Part shown: one piece after another, positions 24,401 through 32,701 of the stretch | How positions within the stretch are numbered: the stretch's first letter is position 1 | How the letters are laid out: every line of letters begins with the position of its first letter | DNA from: Marinospirillum insulare DSM 21763 | Lineage (GTDB): Bacteria > Pseudomonadota > Gammaproteobacteria > Pseudomonadales > Halomonadaceae | Direction: 5' to 3' | DNA: 34,812 nucleotides | Assembly: GCF_000686905.1 (NCBI RefSeq) | Contig: NZ_JMLW01000026.1 | Span: 1 to 34,812, forward strand | Notes under the pieces: generated by a model | What the model was told of the DNA's origin: nothing | What the model saw: only the letters and a program-made list of their open reading frames with translations | Databases searched by the model: none | Made by a program: the position numbers and the translations under genes

Positions 24401-24953
24401 CTTAGCCTTGTTAGCTCGGTTAAAAATAAAAGATTTAAGGTTAGGTTTTGATGAAGAAGGGCGTTTAAGCCAGTTAATTCAAACTCAGTTGCAGGCGGCA
24501 ATGTTGCTTGAAGCTTTAAATCGCCCCGAACAATTAGCTAGCCTAATGAAAGACAACTTAAACAACCTAGTTGCTTGGCAAAAAAATGGAGGCAGTTTAA
24601 TTGGCCAGCCTGTTTTGCACAGTGTTTATAACTACTTAGTTTTTGCTAGTCTCTACCCAAGGGCCTTTGCAGAAGAGCCTCAGCTTTTAGCTGAGTTTAT
24701 CCAAAACATTGATAAAGAATGGCTAGTCGAGCCAGAAACGCCTGCCTACAACCAAGCACAACAACTTAAGTTAAAGCTACTGGTTAGTGGGTATCGCTTT
24801 CGCTTAGAAGAACAATCTAAAGATAAGTTACAAACAACGCTGCTTAACCTAGAGAAAAGCCCTAGCTGGGAGCTATTAGCAACTAGTCGCCCTGATTTGC
24901 ATCTAGAGTTAGAGAAGCTAGCCAAGGGTGTGCTTGCACTTGCAAAGCCCTAG
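21414..24953 (+). CDS. Secreted TolB-like propeller plus TPR protein
   Basis: 1179 residues with a cleavable signal peptide (about 1-24, cleavage after LIA). Residues 35-340 look like a TolB/PD40 beta-propeller: repeated units such as DPALSPDASQLAVTL, REWQPFWVNNQQLGYL, SAPAASSDGQWLVYNRE. One inserted loop, DTNNDQQIDAQD at 251-262, has the D-x-N-x-D-x-x-x-D-x-x-D spacing of a calcium-binding loop. From about 360 to the end it is helical and rich in tetratricopeptide-like units (NYGLASEFFLQRLQLPF, AQFNLAYLHYKLGNNASAYTG). It starts 12 bases after the lipoprotein, with AGGGG upstream. It is a likely periplasmic or surface scaffold. Its last 71 bases overlap the convergent CheW-like gene. I know no named homologue. 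Confidence 0.75.
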   Translation: MLNIRPKFLPWLVLASLFSSHLIAEEVNWRINRVLPLEKVTVGPTDNYQAVIATNNDFIYYTRHQNLLSSLVKQDLKTGISSYLLANDYDSKDPALSPDASQLAVTLFRYDALGDVCLLPLNEAKAKQSVNCLTKSNSREWQPFWVNNQQLGYLRKSLNQATTELVLHSLATNRQQVITQGQLSAPAASSDGQWLVYNREPTAKQEGGLFLYKLAEKKEYGPIQLDLPGNSSFATFDSQQAFIYFSHYLNDTNNDQQIDAQDHSVLFRLPLAKALDTSQKHLPEQLTSVAQNCSFPALTQNKVYMTCAFEGSLDTYRMPVTGQVPANWQVEDLHLAHAQASSYEERLLLLNTLRYRFKQTSVTRLESLLSNHLALNEYTAASYYINQLAESYQSQPDLSEFFNYLARLVDLQAKQRLQPQGMLTASYRQDLQTLEQQLNQPKVNPQNKALFTAWINYLANQPQAALRSLIQPQTNNLHPLQVYLQLELANQLLADNPQGLEKLWRRALTINKISSEARLFYAFQWLKQLNSPQLALTAAQQEKSLQQVAASSTDERVKILLLNELDLLKLIAASELDIERSHFTSISKRLAPAKDDAQLKRLSHLRAIQLTGLAEKYNFMELMSRHWLTHTSISDPGFAQTAEYYASINLSRAYGSLEQQEMLTALNSFYALVRQTSDPEAIYQLIYIGLMLDTNLKPRMELLLNQLKAEELIAKDDAVATSTLELLQNPQLPTQRLEELAKELQAYKAKGLNRGAADLLTGSIYHRLLLASQKGYQHNQSYYQQAHYHYMLGFDLAWNNQRTQAALLNNLGQLHLTVRNYGLASEFFLQRLQLPFINPEEQLLTHWQLAQSLFYSNRGLEASKQAEQALILSNTLGEQEQLVALEKAGFYALQAEDFNTAFKHYQALLATEQLSGVNLTKAQFNLAYLHYKLGNNASAYTGFQQVLQALPQLKARAFKPGELPGFSPERLTLQTYGFLAQLATQPEEKLQWLEKRLALLARLKIKDLRLGFDEEGRLSQLIQTQLQAAMLLEALNRPEQLASLMKDNLNNLVAWQKNGGSLIGQPVLHSVYNYLVFASLYPRAFAEEPQLLAEFIQNIDKEWLVEPETPAYNQAQQLKLKLLVSGYRFRLEEQSKDKLQTTLLNLEKSPSWELLATSRPDLHLELEKLAKGVLALAKP

Positions 24954-25326
24954 CATCAATTAAACTGACAAGCCGCTGCTGATACCAAGCAACGGCTTGT
25001 AAAGCTGGGAAGGTTCGACCCGCCAATAAAAGTGGTGGTAAGGGATGAATTCGTTCTGCAGGCAGCTCTATCAGCTCGGCTTCGCTTTCTAGGCCTAGCA
25101 ACCAAGGCTTTACCTTGGATGCATCGGGTGAATGACTAGCTAAAGCTAACCAGTGGCTAGGGCTACCAGGCTGCTGGCTACCAGGCTTTAAAAACTGATT
25201 AAAAGGCAGTAAGGGCGTGTTTGAGTCTTTAAAAGCACAACTGCCCTGCCCTTTAACCAAGCTCGCTTCTAAAGCAAAGTAATCTTGTTGATGAGTGAAA
25301 AGAACCAGAGGTAGCTGTTTAATCAT
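24883..25326 (-). CDS. Divergent CheW-like protein
   Basis: 147 residues. The strand pattern PLVLFTHQQDYFALEASLVKGQ at the start and LQAVAWYQQRLVSLIDARAL near 112-131 follow the CheW fold outline (F-x-x-x-x-x-x-Y/F-A-L ... G-x-x-x-x-x-V-P-V-I-D-L), but the conserved N-x-R-G is absent. It is the last gene of the chemosensory operon, beginning 5 bases after cheW. By analogy to Wsp clusters, which carry two CheW genes, it may be the second adaptor or a degenerate one. Its 3' end overlaps the end of the propeller-TPR gene by 71 bases on the opposite strand. The call is moderate because similarity is weak. Confidence 0.55.
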   Translation of the reverse strand: MIKQLPLVLFTHQQDYFALEASLVKGQGSCAFKDSNTPLLPFNQFLKPGSQQPGSPSHWLALASHSPDASKVKPWLLGLESEAELIELPAERIHPLPPLLLAGRTFPALQAVAWYQQRLVSLIDARALQVQAHPWLASLTLDANQGD

Positions 25327-25331
25327 TTAAG

Positions 25332-25859
25332 CTACTGCCCCTGCTCAGCCAACCAAGCAGCAAAAACAGCATCTAAATCTAATAGAGTGACAGCCAAGCC
25401 ATTAAAACTAAACAAGTTAGTGACTAGCGGTTGCAACTGCTCGGGCAAAGCATCGGGTGGTGGCTTCATTTGACTTTCTGGCAGATCAACTACATCTAAA
25501 AGCTGATCGACTCTTAGTCCACTGTGCATCTCTTTACCTTTGGCTAACAAAATAGTTGAGCTTTCAGTCGCTTTTGGGTTAGCTTCAGCCGTTAGTTGCA
25601 ATAACCCCTGCAAGCCTATGACCGACTCAATATCACCCCGTACGTTCATTACGCCTTCAACAGAAGCTGGCATACCTGGTAAAAAATGAACGGGTTCTTC
25701 GCCAGGCAGCACTTCTAAGATACTAGCCCCTACAAAAGCAAAGTATTGGTCACTTAGTCTAAAAATAACTAGCTTAATCATTGGCTCGTCAACATCAACT
25801 ATTTCTTGATCCTGATTAGCCCGCTCATCTAGTAGCTGCTCTAATTGACTAGTCGTCAT
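25332..25859 (-). CDS. cheW: CheW-family coupling protein
   Basis: 175 residues. After a short acidic leader (about 1-27) comes a CheW domain: KLVIFRLSDQYFAFVGASILEVLP, PASVEGVMNVRGDIESVIGLQGLL (the N-x-R-G motif at 72-75), STILLAKGKEMHSGLRVDQLLDVVDLP and VTLLDLDAVF. It should couple the MCP to CheA. ATG 25859 is chosen from a longer frame (to 25928) because GGTGGAAA lies just before it. The gene overlaps the end of the diguanylate cyclase gene by 11 bases. Confidence 0.9.
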   Translation of the reverse strand: MTTSQLEQLLDERANQDQEIVDVDEPMIKLVIFRLSDQYFAFVGASILEVLPGEEPVHFLPGMPASVEGVMNVRGDIESVIGLQGLLQLTAEANPKATESSTILLAKGKEMHSGLRVDQLLDVVDLPESQMKPPPDALPEQLQPLVTNLFSFNGLAVTLLDLDAVFAAWLAEQGQ

Positions 25860-27549
25860 GCTTTCCACCAGCGCAAGCCAAAACAACTTGGTTGCGCCCC
25901 TGTTCTTTAGCCTTGTAAAGTGCCTCATCGGCTGCCATACGCAAGTCTTCAGATCGGTTATTGCCAGGGTAAAAACTTATACCCGCACTAAAAGTGACCT
26001 TAAACTGCTTATTACCCGCATTAAAAATAATTTTGGAAAAGTCTTCACGCAGCTCATTAACTAGCTGGTTAGCTTTTTCTGGTGTTAGGTTTTTAAGCAG
26101 CAAAGCAAATTCTTCACCACCATAACGACCTATAACATCCGTCGTTCTTAAGCGGTGTTTAAATAACCTGGCCAGTGCCACTATCACTTGGTCACCCGCC
26201 ATGTGCCCATAGGTATCATTCACTGCTTTGAATTTATCTAAATCTATCATAACCACTGCCAAGGTCTCTTGCTGTCGCATCGCATGAGCCAAGGAAGTAT
26301 TCATCATTTCGGTAGTGGTAGTGTGGTTGTACAAGCCGGTTAAGCTATCGCGTGCCATTAGGCTGCGCAGAGTACGCATACGCTCGGCACGCAGCGCAAC
26401 AGAGGCAACTAACTCTTCAGGAATAACGGGCTTAGTAATAAAACCCTCAACCCCTACCTGCATAGCTTTAAATTGTTTTTTCCGATTGGTTTCGCTAGAT
26501 AAGAAAACTATAGGTAAGCCAAGGTATTCAGGTACCTGCCTAATAATGGCAGCCATTTCTACACCATCACAGACGGGCATGTACATATCAGCCAAAACTA
26601 AGTCTGGATTAAAGGTTCGCAGGGTTTCAAGAATCACTTCTGGCTTATGGGTTTGGTAAACCAACATACCCGACTCTTCTAAAATAAGGCCATGGTATTC
26701 AGCAACGTCTGGCTCATCGTCTACTATCAGAATACGGTAGGGCTCATCTGGCTTATCATTCATTAGATCATCTAGCACTGCCGCCAAATCTAAAGGCTTG
26801 GCAGGCTTAACAAAGTAGGCTGAACAACCTGCCCTAACAGCACTAAGCCTTGCCTCAAAGTCATCTCGGCCAGACAAAACAATGGAAGGTAGCTGCTGGC
26901 CAGTTATTTCTTTTAGGCTGGCTAGTTCATCAGTACCTGCCGTTGGCCCGTGCGGAAAGAAAACATCCATAATGACAGCATCTGGACGTTTATTGATCAC
27001 TGCTTTATGAAAAGACTGGGTATCATTGAAATGCTCTATTTGATAACCAAAACACCGCAACTGATTAGCTAGGTGATCGACCTGATCAGGTTCATCATCG
27101 CAAATATAAATAAGCGGGCTGTCACTGGATATTTGCATGCTGGATGTTTTTTCAACATCAAAAAAAGGCGCATCCTGTGGGTGATTATTATCTAAGTCAG
27201 CGTAAGCAAGAATCTGCACCTGTGAGGCGAGTTGATGCAGCAAACCGACCAGTGTGTCTGGCCAACCTGAGGGGGTTTTGTCAGCAGGTAAATCAATCAA
27301 TTGCTGAGTGTAGCTTTCAGCTTGCTCAGCCACATTGGCTAAATCTATAAATCCAAAAGATTTACCCGTCCCCTTTAAACTATGAAAGGCTCGATGTAGC
27401 TCAACAGCACTCACCCTATTCATTTCAGGGTCAGACTTTAATAGCTTCATCTGCTCTTGTGCTTCTTCAAGACGAGCAGGTAACTGATTGACAAAGCTGG
27501 CTCTTAACCTAGCTATTTTTTCTTGTAATGTTGGCTTGTTCCTACTCAT
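25849..27549 (-). CDS. HPt-REC-REC-GGDEF diguanylate cyclase, operon output protein
   Basis: 566 residues, four modules. HPt at about 1-115 with FHSLKGTG and phospho-acceptor His56. REC1 at about 146-262 with Asp151/152, acceptor Asp195 (VIMDVFFP), Ser226 and Lys248. REC2 at about 271-390 with Asp277/278, acceptor Asp321 (VLADMYMP) and Lys373. GGDEF at about 395-562 with DSLTGLYNH, MIDLDKFKAVNDTYGHMAGDQ, and active site GGEEF (477-481). Just before it is R-T-T-D (468-471), five residues away, the product-inhibition I-site. All modules keep their key residues. The protein should make cyclic di-GMP when phosphorylated from CheA. WspR has only REC-GGDEF, so the HPt and second REC are extra. Confidence 0.92.
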   Translation of the reverse strand: MSRNKPTLQEKIARLRASFVNQLPARLEEAQEQMKLLKSDPEMNRVSAVELHRAFHSLKGTGKSFGFIDLANVAEQAESYTQQLIDLPADKTPSGWPDTLVGLLHQLASQVQILAYADLDNNHPQDAPFFDVEKTSSMQISSDSPLIYICDDEPDQVDHLANQLRCFGYQIEHFNDTQSFHKAVINKRPDAVIMDVFFPHGPTAGTDELASLKEITGQQLPSIVLSGRDDFEARLSAVRAGCSAYFVKPAKPLDLAAVLDDLMNDKPDEPYRILIVDDEPDVAEYHGLILEESGMLVYQTHKPEVILETLRTFNPDLVLADMYMPVCDGVEMAAIIRQVPEYLGLPIVFLSSETNRKKQFKAMQVGVEGFITKPVIPEELVASVALRAERMRTLRSLMARDSLTGLYNHTTTTEMMNTSLAHAMRQQETLAVVMIDLDKFKAVNDTYGHMAGDQVIVALARLFKHRLRTTDVIGRYGGEEFALLLKNLTPEKANQLVNELREDFSKIIFNAGNKQFKVTFSAGISFYPGNNRSEDLRMAADEALYKAKEQGRNQVVLACAGGKHDD

Positions 27550-27581
27550 TTAAGAGTCACTCCCCCCGTTATGGGCGTGTA

Positions 27582-27944
27582 TTAACGATTGGCTGCCATC
27601 ACTTTAGCTATAGCTGCTGGCAACGTTTCTTCCATGCTAAAGTCCTTCATTAAACAAGCATCTATGGCTGGTTCTTCTGCTCTGGCTGCTTCTGGATCAT
27701 CACCGGTTAATAATATAAAAGGTAAATTACGCCCTTGAGATTTTAGTTCCCGATAAAGCTCAACACCACTGACTAGCGGCATATTCATATCACTAACCAC
27801 TAATTCTATTGCAGGCTGTTCATTTAATAGCTCCAGCGCTGCTACAGCATTTTCTGCTTGGTAGACTTGATAGCCTTGATCTTCTAACACAAAAGCAATC
27901 ATTTCAGCTGCCAGAGGATCGTCATCAACGACTAAAACCTGCAT
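27582..27944 (-). CDS. Stand-alone CheY-like response regulator receiver
   Basis: 120 residues, a single REC domain: VLVVDDDPLAAEMIA (acidic pocket Asp7-9), acceptor Asp52 in VVSDMNMPLVSG, switch Thr in FILLTGDD, and Lys in CLMKDFS. There is no output domain, so it may be a phosphate shuttle or sink between CheA and the HPt-REC-REC-GGDEF protein. GGAG lies 5 bases before the ATG. The K-P that follows beta-5 in most receivers is K-D here, a minor departure. It lies between cheA and the cyclase gene. Confidence 0.92.
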   Translation of the reverse strand: MQVLVVDDDPLAAEMIAFVLEDQGYQVYQAENAVAALELLNEQPAIELVVSDMNMPLVSGVELYRELKSQGRNLPFILLTGDDPEAARAEEPAIDACLMKDFSMEETLPAAIAKVMAANR

Positions 27945-27981
27945 GTTAACTCCTTAATACCTAGTACAAATTGTTTGATTA

Positions 27982-30150
27982 TTAATCTAATAGAATTTTT
28001 AACGTGTCAACCAAACTGTTTTGATCAAAACTACCTTTCACTATGTAAGCATCGGCACCCACTTCTATGCCTCTGCGGCGGTCACTTTCTTTAGCGCGTG
28101 AAGTGATAATAATAATCGGCTTATCTTGGTAGTTTTCTTCTTCTCTTAAACGTGCAGTCAAGGTAAAGCCATCCATAATTGGCATTTCCACATCGGTTAA
28201 GACTGCATCAAACACTTCAGCTCGGGCTTTATCTAAACCATCTTGACCATGTTCAGCTAAAGTAACCTGATAACCCCAAGCCTCTAGTACATCACGCTCA
28301 ATTTCACGGGTATTCAGTGAGTCATCAACCACTAGAATGCGTTTACGCTCTTGTTCTACAGCAGCTTTGCCTTCACTTTTTCCTGTACCTCTAACCTTAC
28401 GCGCTTTGGCCAATAAATAAGGAACATGCAATAAACTAACCAACCGATTATGACCGCTGGTAACCATACCAGATATCAGTGTATTACTCTGTAGGTGTTC
28501 TGGTAGTTGCTTAATGACTAAGTCACGTTCATCCAGTAGTTCATCAATTACTAAAGCTAGCTTTTCAGTGTGAACGCGTATAACGAGTAGTAACAATTCT
28601 TTTTTAGCAGCGCCTAAAGGCTTTTGAACTGGCTGGTTGGTGGCTGGCAAGTTAATTAAATCGGCCAACTTTACCACTGGTACAAACTCGTTGCGAATTA
28701 TAACAGCATTCCGGTCGGCCACCTTAATTAGTGAAGCTTCTGGCACGCTGAGTAGTTCTGCTATGTATTGCGCTGTAAAACCTAATTCATGCCCTGCTGC
28801 ACTGATAGTTAAGACTCGCATCTTGGCTAAAGACAAAGGTAAGCGCAAAGTAAAACAGGTGCCTTTATCGAGCTGAGTTTTTAAGCTAATAACGCCTTGC
28901 AGCTCATCAACAATAGAGCGTTTAACCACATCCATGCCCACACCCCGTCCCGACACTTCTGTAATTAAGCTGCTGGTAGAAAAGCCAGGCTCAAAAATTA
29001 AATCAGTGACTTCCTGATCACTCATTTCATCTAAATCTGTTGAGGTGACCAAACCTTTTTTTAATGCCTTATCACGAATTGCATCTAGGGACAGACCTGC
29101 ACCATCGTCTGTAATCTCTAAAACCACCCAACCCGCATCTTGCCGAGCGGTAATTTGTATTAAACCTCGGCTGGGCTTACCTTTTTTTTCACGCTCTGCT
29201 GGCTGCTCTATACCGTGGTCGAGCGCATTGCGTAGCAGGTGAATCATAGGGTCTGCTAGCTGGTCAATCATTTGCCTGTCTAGCTCTATTTCACTACCTT
29301 GAATACGACACTCAACCTGTTTATCGAGTGAACGTGCCATATCTCTAACCAGTCGCGAAGCCGAATCTAATACTATCCCTAAAGGCAACATGCGCATTTG
29401 CAGTGTTTTATCGTGCAGCTCTTGCATTAAGTCTTCTTGAGCAAGCACTGTTTCTCTAATATTGCGAGAAAACTGCTGCATTTCCAGGTGGCTATTAGGT
29501 TTAGACTCTGCTGTTTTTTCTAACTGCCTTGCTGTTGCAGCTAGTTCTCGCATACCCGCATGGTTAGAAACCAGCTCACCCATAAGCTTAATGAGTTCTT
29601 CTAACTTACTAAGCTTAATACGCACTGTATCTGCAGACTTTAGAGCAGGCTTAGATTGGTCACTAGGTGGGCTGTCCACCTTAGCCTCAGACGGCTCAAC
29701 TATCGAAGCTTCTGATTCAGCTTGGGCACTTTTGCTAGCTGTTGAATTAAGCAGTTCTGGGTTTTCAGCTAAGGCAGTTAACTGCTTACAAAAAGCTACC
29801 TGAGTAGCGGTTAACTCAGCTACTTCACTCTTAGCTTCTAAAGACTCGACTTGATCTGTTAGGGTATCTACTGCTTGATAAAGCAAAGCACTCACTTCAG
29901 CAGAGCAAGTTAGACGCCCATCACGCAAAGCACTTAATAGGTCTTCTAAACTATGCGCAACCTGAGTAATGGGCTCAAGTTTTAGCATTCTTGAAGAACC
30001 TTTAAGGGTATGCGCAGAACGGAATAGGCTATTGACTAGCTCTGGGTCGGTACCTTGTTCTAGCTCTTCAACCCCCTTGCCTAAATGCCCTAGGTGATCC
30101 TTAGCTTCTTCTACAAAGCGTGAAATAAACTTTTTAATATCTAAAGCCAT
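27982..30150 (-). CDS. cheA: Hybrid chemotaxis histidine kinase CheA-REC
   Basis: 722 residues. P1 HPt domain (1-105) with HTLKGSS, His47. An acidic linker (130-170), then the dimerisation segment (174-260, RIKLSKLEELIKLMGELV). The ATPase (260-440) has N-box HLLRNALDHGIE, DDGAGL (348-353), F-box FEPGFST and GRGVGMD (401-407). A CheW-like P5 domain (445-585) follows, and a C-terminal receiver (603-722) with acceptor Asp653 in VLTDVEMPIMDG. No separate P2 CheY-binding domain is obvious. The fused receiver is typical of Wsp/Frz-type (alternative cellular function) kinases such as WspE. The gene starts 2 bases after the cheR stop. Confidence 0.95.
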   Translation of the reverse strand: MALDIKKFISRFVEEAKDHLGHLGKGVEELEQGTDPELVNSLFRSAHTLKGSSRMLKLEPITQVAHSLEDLLSALRDGRLTCSAEVSALLYQAVDTLTDQVESLEAKSEVAELTATQVAFCKQLTALAENPELLNSTASKSAQAESEASIVEPSEAKVDSPPSDQSKPALKSADTVRIKLSKLEELIKLMGELVSNHAGMRELAATARQLEKTAESKPNSHLEMQQFSRNIRETVLAQEDLMQELHDKTLQMRMLPLGIVLDSASRLVRDMARSLDKQVECRIQGSEIELDRQMIDQLADPMIHLLRNALDHGIEQPAEREKKGKPSRGLIQITARQDAGWVVLEITDDGAGLSLDAIRDKALKKGLVTSTDLDEMSDQEVTDLIFEPGFSTSSLITEVSGRGVGMDVVKRSIVDELQGVISLKTQLDKGTCFTLRLPLSLAKMRVLTISAAGHELGFTAQYIAELLSVPEASLIKVADRNAVIIRNEFVPVVKLADLINLPATNQPVQKPLGAAKKELLLLVIRVHTEKLALVIDELLDERDLVIKQLPEHLQSNTLISGMVTSGHNRLVSLLHVPYLLAKARKVRGTGKSEGKAAVEQERKRILVVDDSLNTREIERDVLEAWGYQVTLAEHGQDGLDKARAEVFDAVLTDVEMPIMDGFTLTARLREEENYQDKPIIIITSRAKESDRRRGIEVGADAYIVKGSFDQNSLVDTLKILLD

Positions 30151-30152
30151 GT

Positions 30153-31622
30153 TTATTTCTCCCTCTCATACAAATCAGCAGTTAGTTTCTGCAAGTGTCG
30201 CTGGCTTAAAAACAGTAGATCACCCGCAGGTAATGCCAAAGGTATCCATTGGGTGGCATCGGCTGCATTAAGGTTGGCTGTTAAAATTCTTACCAAGGTT
30301 TGATAAGCCTTAGAGGCCGCTTCTAGCCGTTGTTGGTGACGGTAGATATCGGCTAAATAATAGTGTGCAGGCCAGCAGTCTGGGCTGGTGTAGACCACCT
30401 TTTTAAACCACTGAGCAGCCAAGTCTTGATCTTCTTGCCATTTTGCACTTAAGCCTTTCATTAGTAGGAGATCAATCGACCAGGCATCCAATTCAAAAGC
30501 TTTATTTAAAAGTTCATCGGCTGCCAAAAAGTCTTGGTTATTCAGTAGCACCCAGCTTTTTAATAAAAGTGCAGGGAAATTATCTGGCTCCTGCATCAAC
30601 AAGCGATCTAACAGGTGCAAAGCACGCGTGTAATCTTTATCTTTCACTAGCTGCTGTAAGGTTTGAAGCTCAGGTAGAATAAGTTTAGGACTAGGAGCCG
30701 TCTCTTGTTCAGTTAAAACAGGTGATTCAAAAACAGGTAATTCAGCTGGCGTTACAGCGGCTGGCTCAGGTTCAAGCTCAAGGCTAGCGGAGTTATTATT
30801 AGGGCGGTAAGACTGACCCTTTACAAAGTAATACTGGTTATGCTGTTCAACCAGTTCAAATACACCTAGGTTATTCCCTAGCGTTTCTGAACTACCTAAA
30901 ATTAAAATACCTGCCGCTGGCATTAACTCATAAAACTTTTTTTGAATAATCCGCCGTGTCTCTAGATCAAAATAAATAGAAACATTACGGAAGAATATAA
31001 TATCGTAATCATAGAATCGCTTAGGAAAAACAGGCGCTAGGAGGTTGAGTTCATGAAAGCGAACCCTTTGGCGTATTTCTGGAATTAACTGGTAGCCCTT
31101 GTCTTTACGAAGAAAGTAGCGCCTACGTATTGCTGGATCGACCCCACGAAAAGAAAACTCTGAATAAAGCCCTTGCTGTGCTTTTTTTAAAACATTCTGG
31201 TCTAAATCACCAGCATCTAGCTGTATTCGCTGAGCCACCTCTGCCCCCAAGGCTTCTCTTAAAGCAATGGCAAGGCTATAAGGCTCTTCACCCGAAGAAC
31301 AGCCGGCACTTAATATACGCAAAGGCTCGTTTGGGCTTTTATTGGCTAAAATTTGCGGTACTAGGTGTTCGACCAGCAATTGAATTTGTTCTACTTCACG
31401 AAAAAAATAGGTTTCATTCACCGTTAGATGATTGATTAGCTGATCAAAGGCCTGGCTGTCTTGGCTAATTAGCTTCTGGTAAGCAGTTAAGTTGGCGCAT
31501 TCATTTTTTTGTATTTCATCTTGTATTGCTTTGCGTAAACGCTCCTCAGCTACACCTTCTAAAAGCAGTCCACAGTGTTGATATACCTTTTCTTTAATTT
31601 TTGTTAGCTCACCCTTAGTCAT
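30153..31622 (-). CDS. cheR: CheR methyltransferase with C-terminal TPR domain
   Basis: 489 residues. The first 265 are a CheR methyltransferase, which transfers methyl groups from SAM to MCP glutamates: LTVNETYFFRE (67-76), ILSAGCSSGEEPYSLAIAL (SAM motif, 103-121), DLDQNVLKKAQQG and FFRNVSIYFD. A variable Pro/Glu linker (280-320) follows, and then tetratricopeptide repeats (about 325-470, for example YTRALHLLDRLLMQEPDNFPALLLKSWVL). A CheR-TPR fusion is the WspC architecture, where the receptor lacks a C-terminal CheR-binding pentapeptide. The MCP here ends HEFKVKR and also has none. The start overlaps the cheB stop (ATGA). Confidence 0.95.
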   Translation of the reverse strand: MTKGELTKIKEKVYQHCGLLLEGVAEERLRKAIQDEIQKNECANLTAYQKLISQDSQAFDQLINHLTVNETYFFREVEQIQLLVEHLVPQILANKSPNEPLRILSAGCSSGEEPYSLAIALREALGAEVAQRIQLDAGDLDQNVLKKAQQGLYSEFSFRGVDPAIRRRYFLRKDKGYQLIPEIRQRVRFHELNLLAPVFPKRFYDYDIIFFRNVSIYFDLETRRIIQKKFYELMPAAGILILGSSETLGNNLGVFELVEQHNQYYFVKGQSYRPNNNSASLELEPEPAAVTPAELPVFESPVLTEQETAPSPKLILPELQTLQQLVKDKDYTRALHLLDRLLMQEPDNFPALLLKSWVLLNNQDFLAADELLNKAFELDAWSIDLLLMKGLSAKWQEDQDLAAQWFKKVVYTSPDCWPAHYYLADIYRHQQRLEAASKAYQTLVRILTANLNAADATQWIPLALPAGDLLFLSQRHLQKLTADLYEREK

Positions 31623-32701
31623 AACTCACCACGCCGTAAAGCGGCAAGGTAGCCTGTAGACTTTAAGAGTAAAATTCGTAGCATTTCTTCTGCCAAGGAG
31701 GTTAAAGGCAACTCACGATGAATAACACCAGCATTAACGGCTTCTGCATTCATACCATAAATAACCGAGCTAGCCTCGTCTTGTGCCAAGGTCACACCGC
31801 CCTGCTCATAAATGGCCGTCATTCCCTTAGTACCATCACGCCCCATACCCGTCATAATGATGCCTACCGCTTCAGATCCAAAAACTTCTGCGACTGAGCT
31901 CAGCATGACATCGCAACTAGGGTGGTAAATATCTTTTTCGTCTCTAGCTTGTAATTTAACCTGGTGCGTTTTAGTAACTGTTAAGTGCTGCTCAGAAGGC
32001 GACAGATATACCTTGCCAGGCATAAGCTTTTCACCCTCTTCAGCGACTTTAACTGGAAGCAAGCTCAGTGTAGAAAGCCAATAGGCCATGCCTTCAATAA
32101 ACCCATGACTTATATGTTGAGCAACCAAGATAGGGGCAGGAAAGTTTTCTGGCAACACGGCTAACAGATGAGCCAAGGCTTTAGGGCCACCAGTAGAAGA
32201 GGCGATAGCAAAAATGGGGTATTCATTTTTTTTTGCTTCAACAGATTTGACCTGATCTCTGTTTAGATTAAACACTTCATTTGGGTTAAAACGCTTCATA
32301 CGGGTAATAACGGGTACACCTGATAATAGGCGTATCTGATGAATAAACTCTGCAATTTTTTCTGGATCTAAATTGGGTTTAGCCATTACCTCTAAAGCGC
32401 CATTCGACAAGGCTTGATAAGCTAAGTCTGCATCGCCTTCACTACTCACCACTAAAATGGGAACTGCCTTACGATGCATAATATGCTCTATGGCTTCTAA
32501 ACCACTCATAACCGGCATATTAAGATCCATAGTGACTAGGTCTGGGCTTAGTTGCTCGACTAGCTCTAGGGCTTCCTGACCATTAGTAGCTTCGGCAATC
32601 ACCTCTATATCATCTTGGTCTTTTAATATTTCACACAAAATTGATCTGGCAACACTAGAGTCATCAACAATGAGCACTCTTATTACTTTAGTGCTAGTCA
32701 T
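31619..32701 (-). CDS. cheB: CheB methylesterase response regulator
   Basis: 360 residues. Receiver (1-125): VLIVDDSSVAR, acceptor Asp59 in LVTMDLNMPVMSG, VVSSEG, and Lys in MAKPN. Methylesterase (about 160-355): catalytic Ser169 in FAIASSTGGPKAL, His196 in LVAQHISHGF, and Asp289 in GIIMTGMGRDGTKGM. It removes methyl groups from the receptor, opposing CheR, and is activated by CheA phosphorylation. In Wsp systems the counterpart is WspF. The ATG overlaps the MCP stop by four bases (ATGA). Confidence 0.96.
   Translation of the reverse strand: MTSTKVIRVLIVDDSSVARSILCEILKDQDDIEVIAEATNGQEALELVEQLSPDLVTMDLNMPVMSGLEAIEHIMHRKAVPILVVSSEGDADLAYQALSNGALEVMAKPNLDPEKIAEFIHQIRLLSGVPVITRMKRFNPNEVFNLNRDQVKSVEAKKNEYPIFAIASSTGGPKALAHLLAVLPENFPAPILVAQHISHGFIEGMAYWLSTLSLLPVKVAEEGEKLMPGKVYLSPSEQHLTVTKTHQVKLQARDEKDIYHPSCDVMLSSVAEVFGSEAVGIIMTGMGRDGTKGMTAIYEQGGVTLAQDEASSVIYGMNAEAVNAGVIHRELPLTSLAEEMLRILLLKSTGYLAALRRGEL

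Noticed and set aside
17784-24953. Very frequent CTAGC and TAGCC words as possible dispersed repeats
   Set aside because: They follow from Leu (CTA, TTA) plus Ala/Ser (GCC, AGC) codon choice in Leu-rich proteins and occur without fixed spacing.
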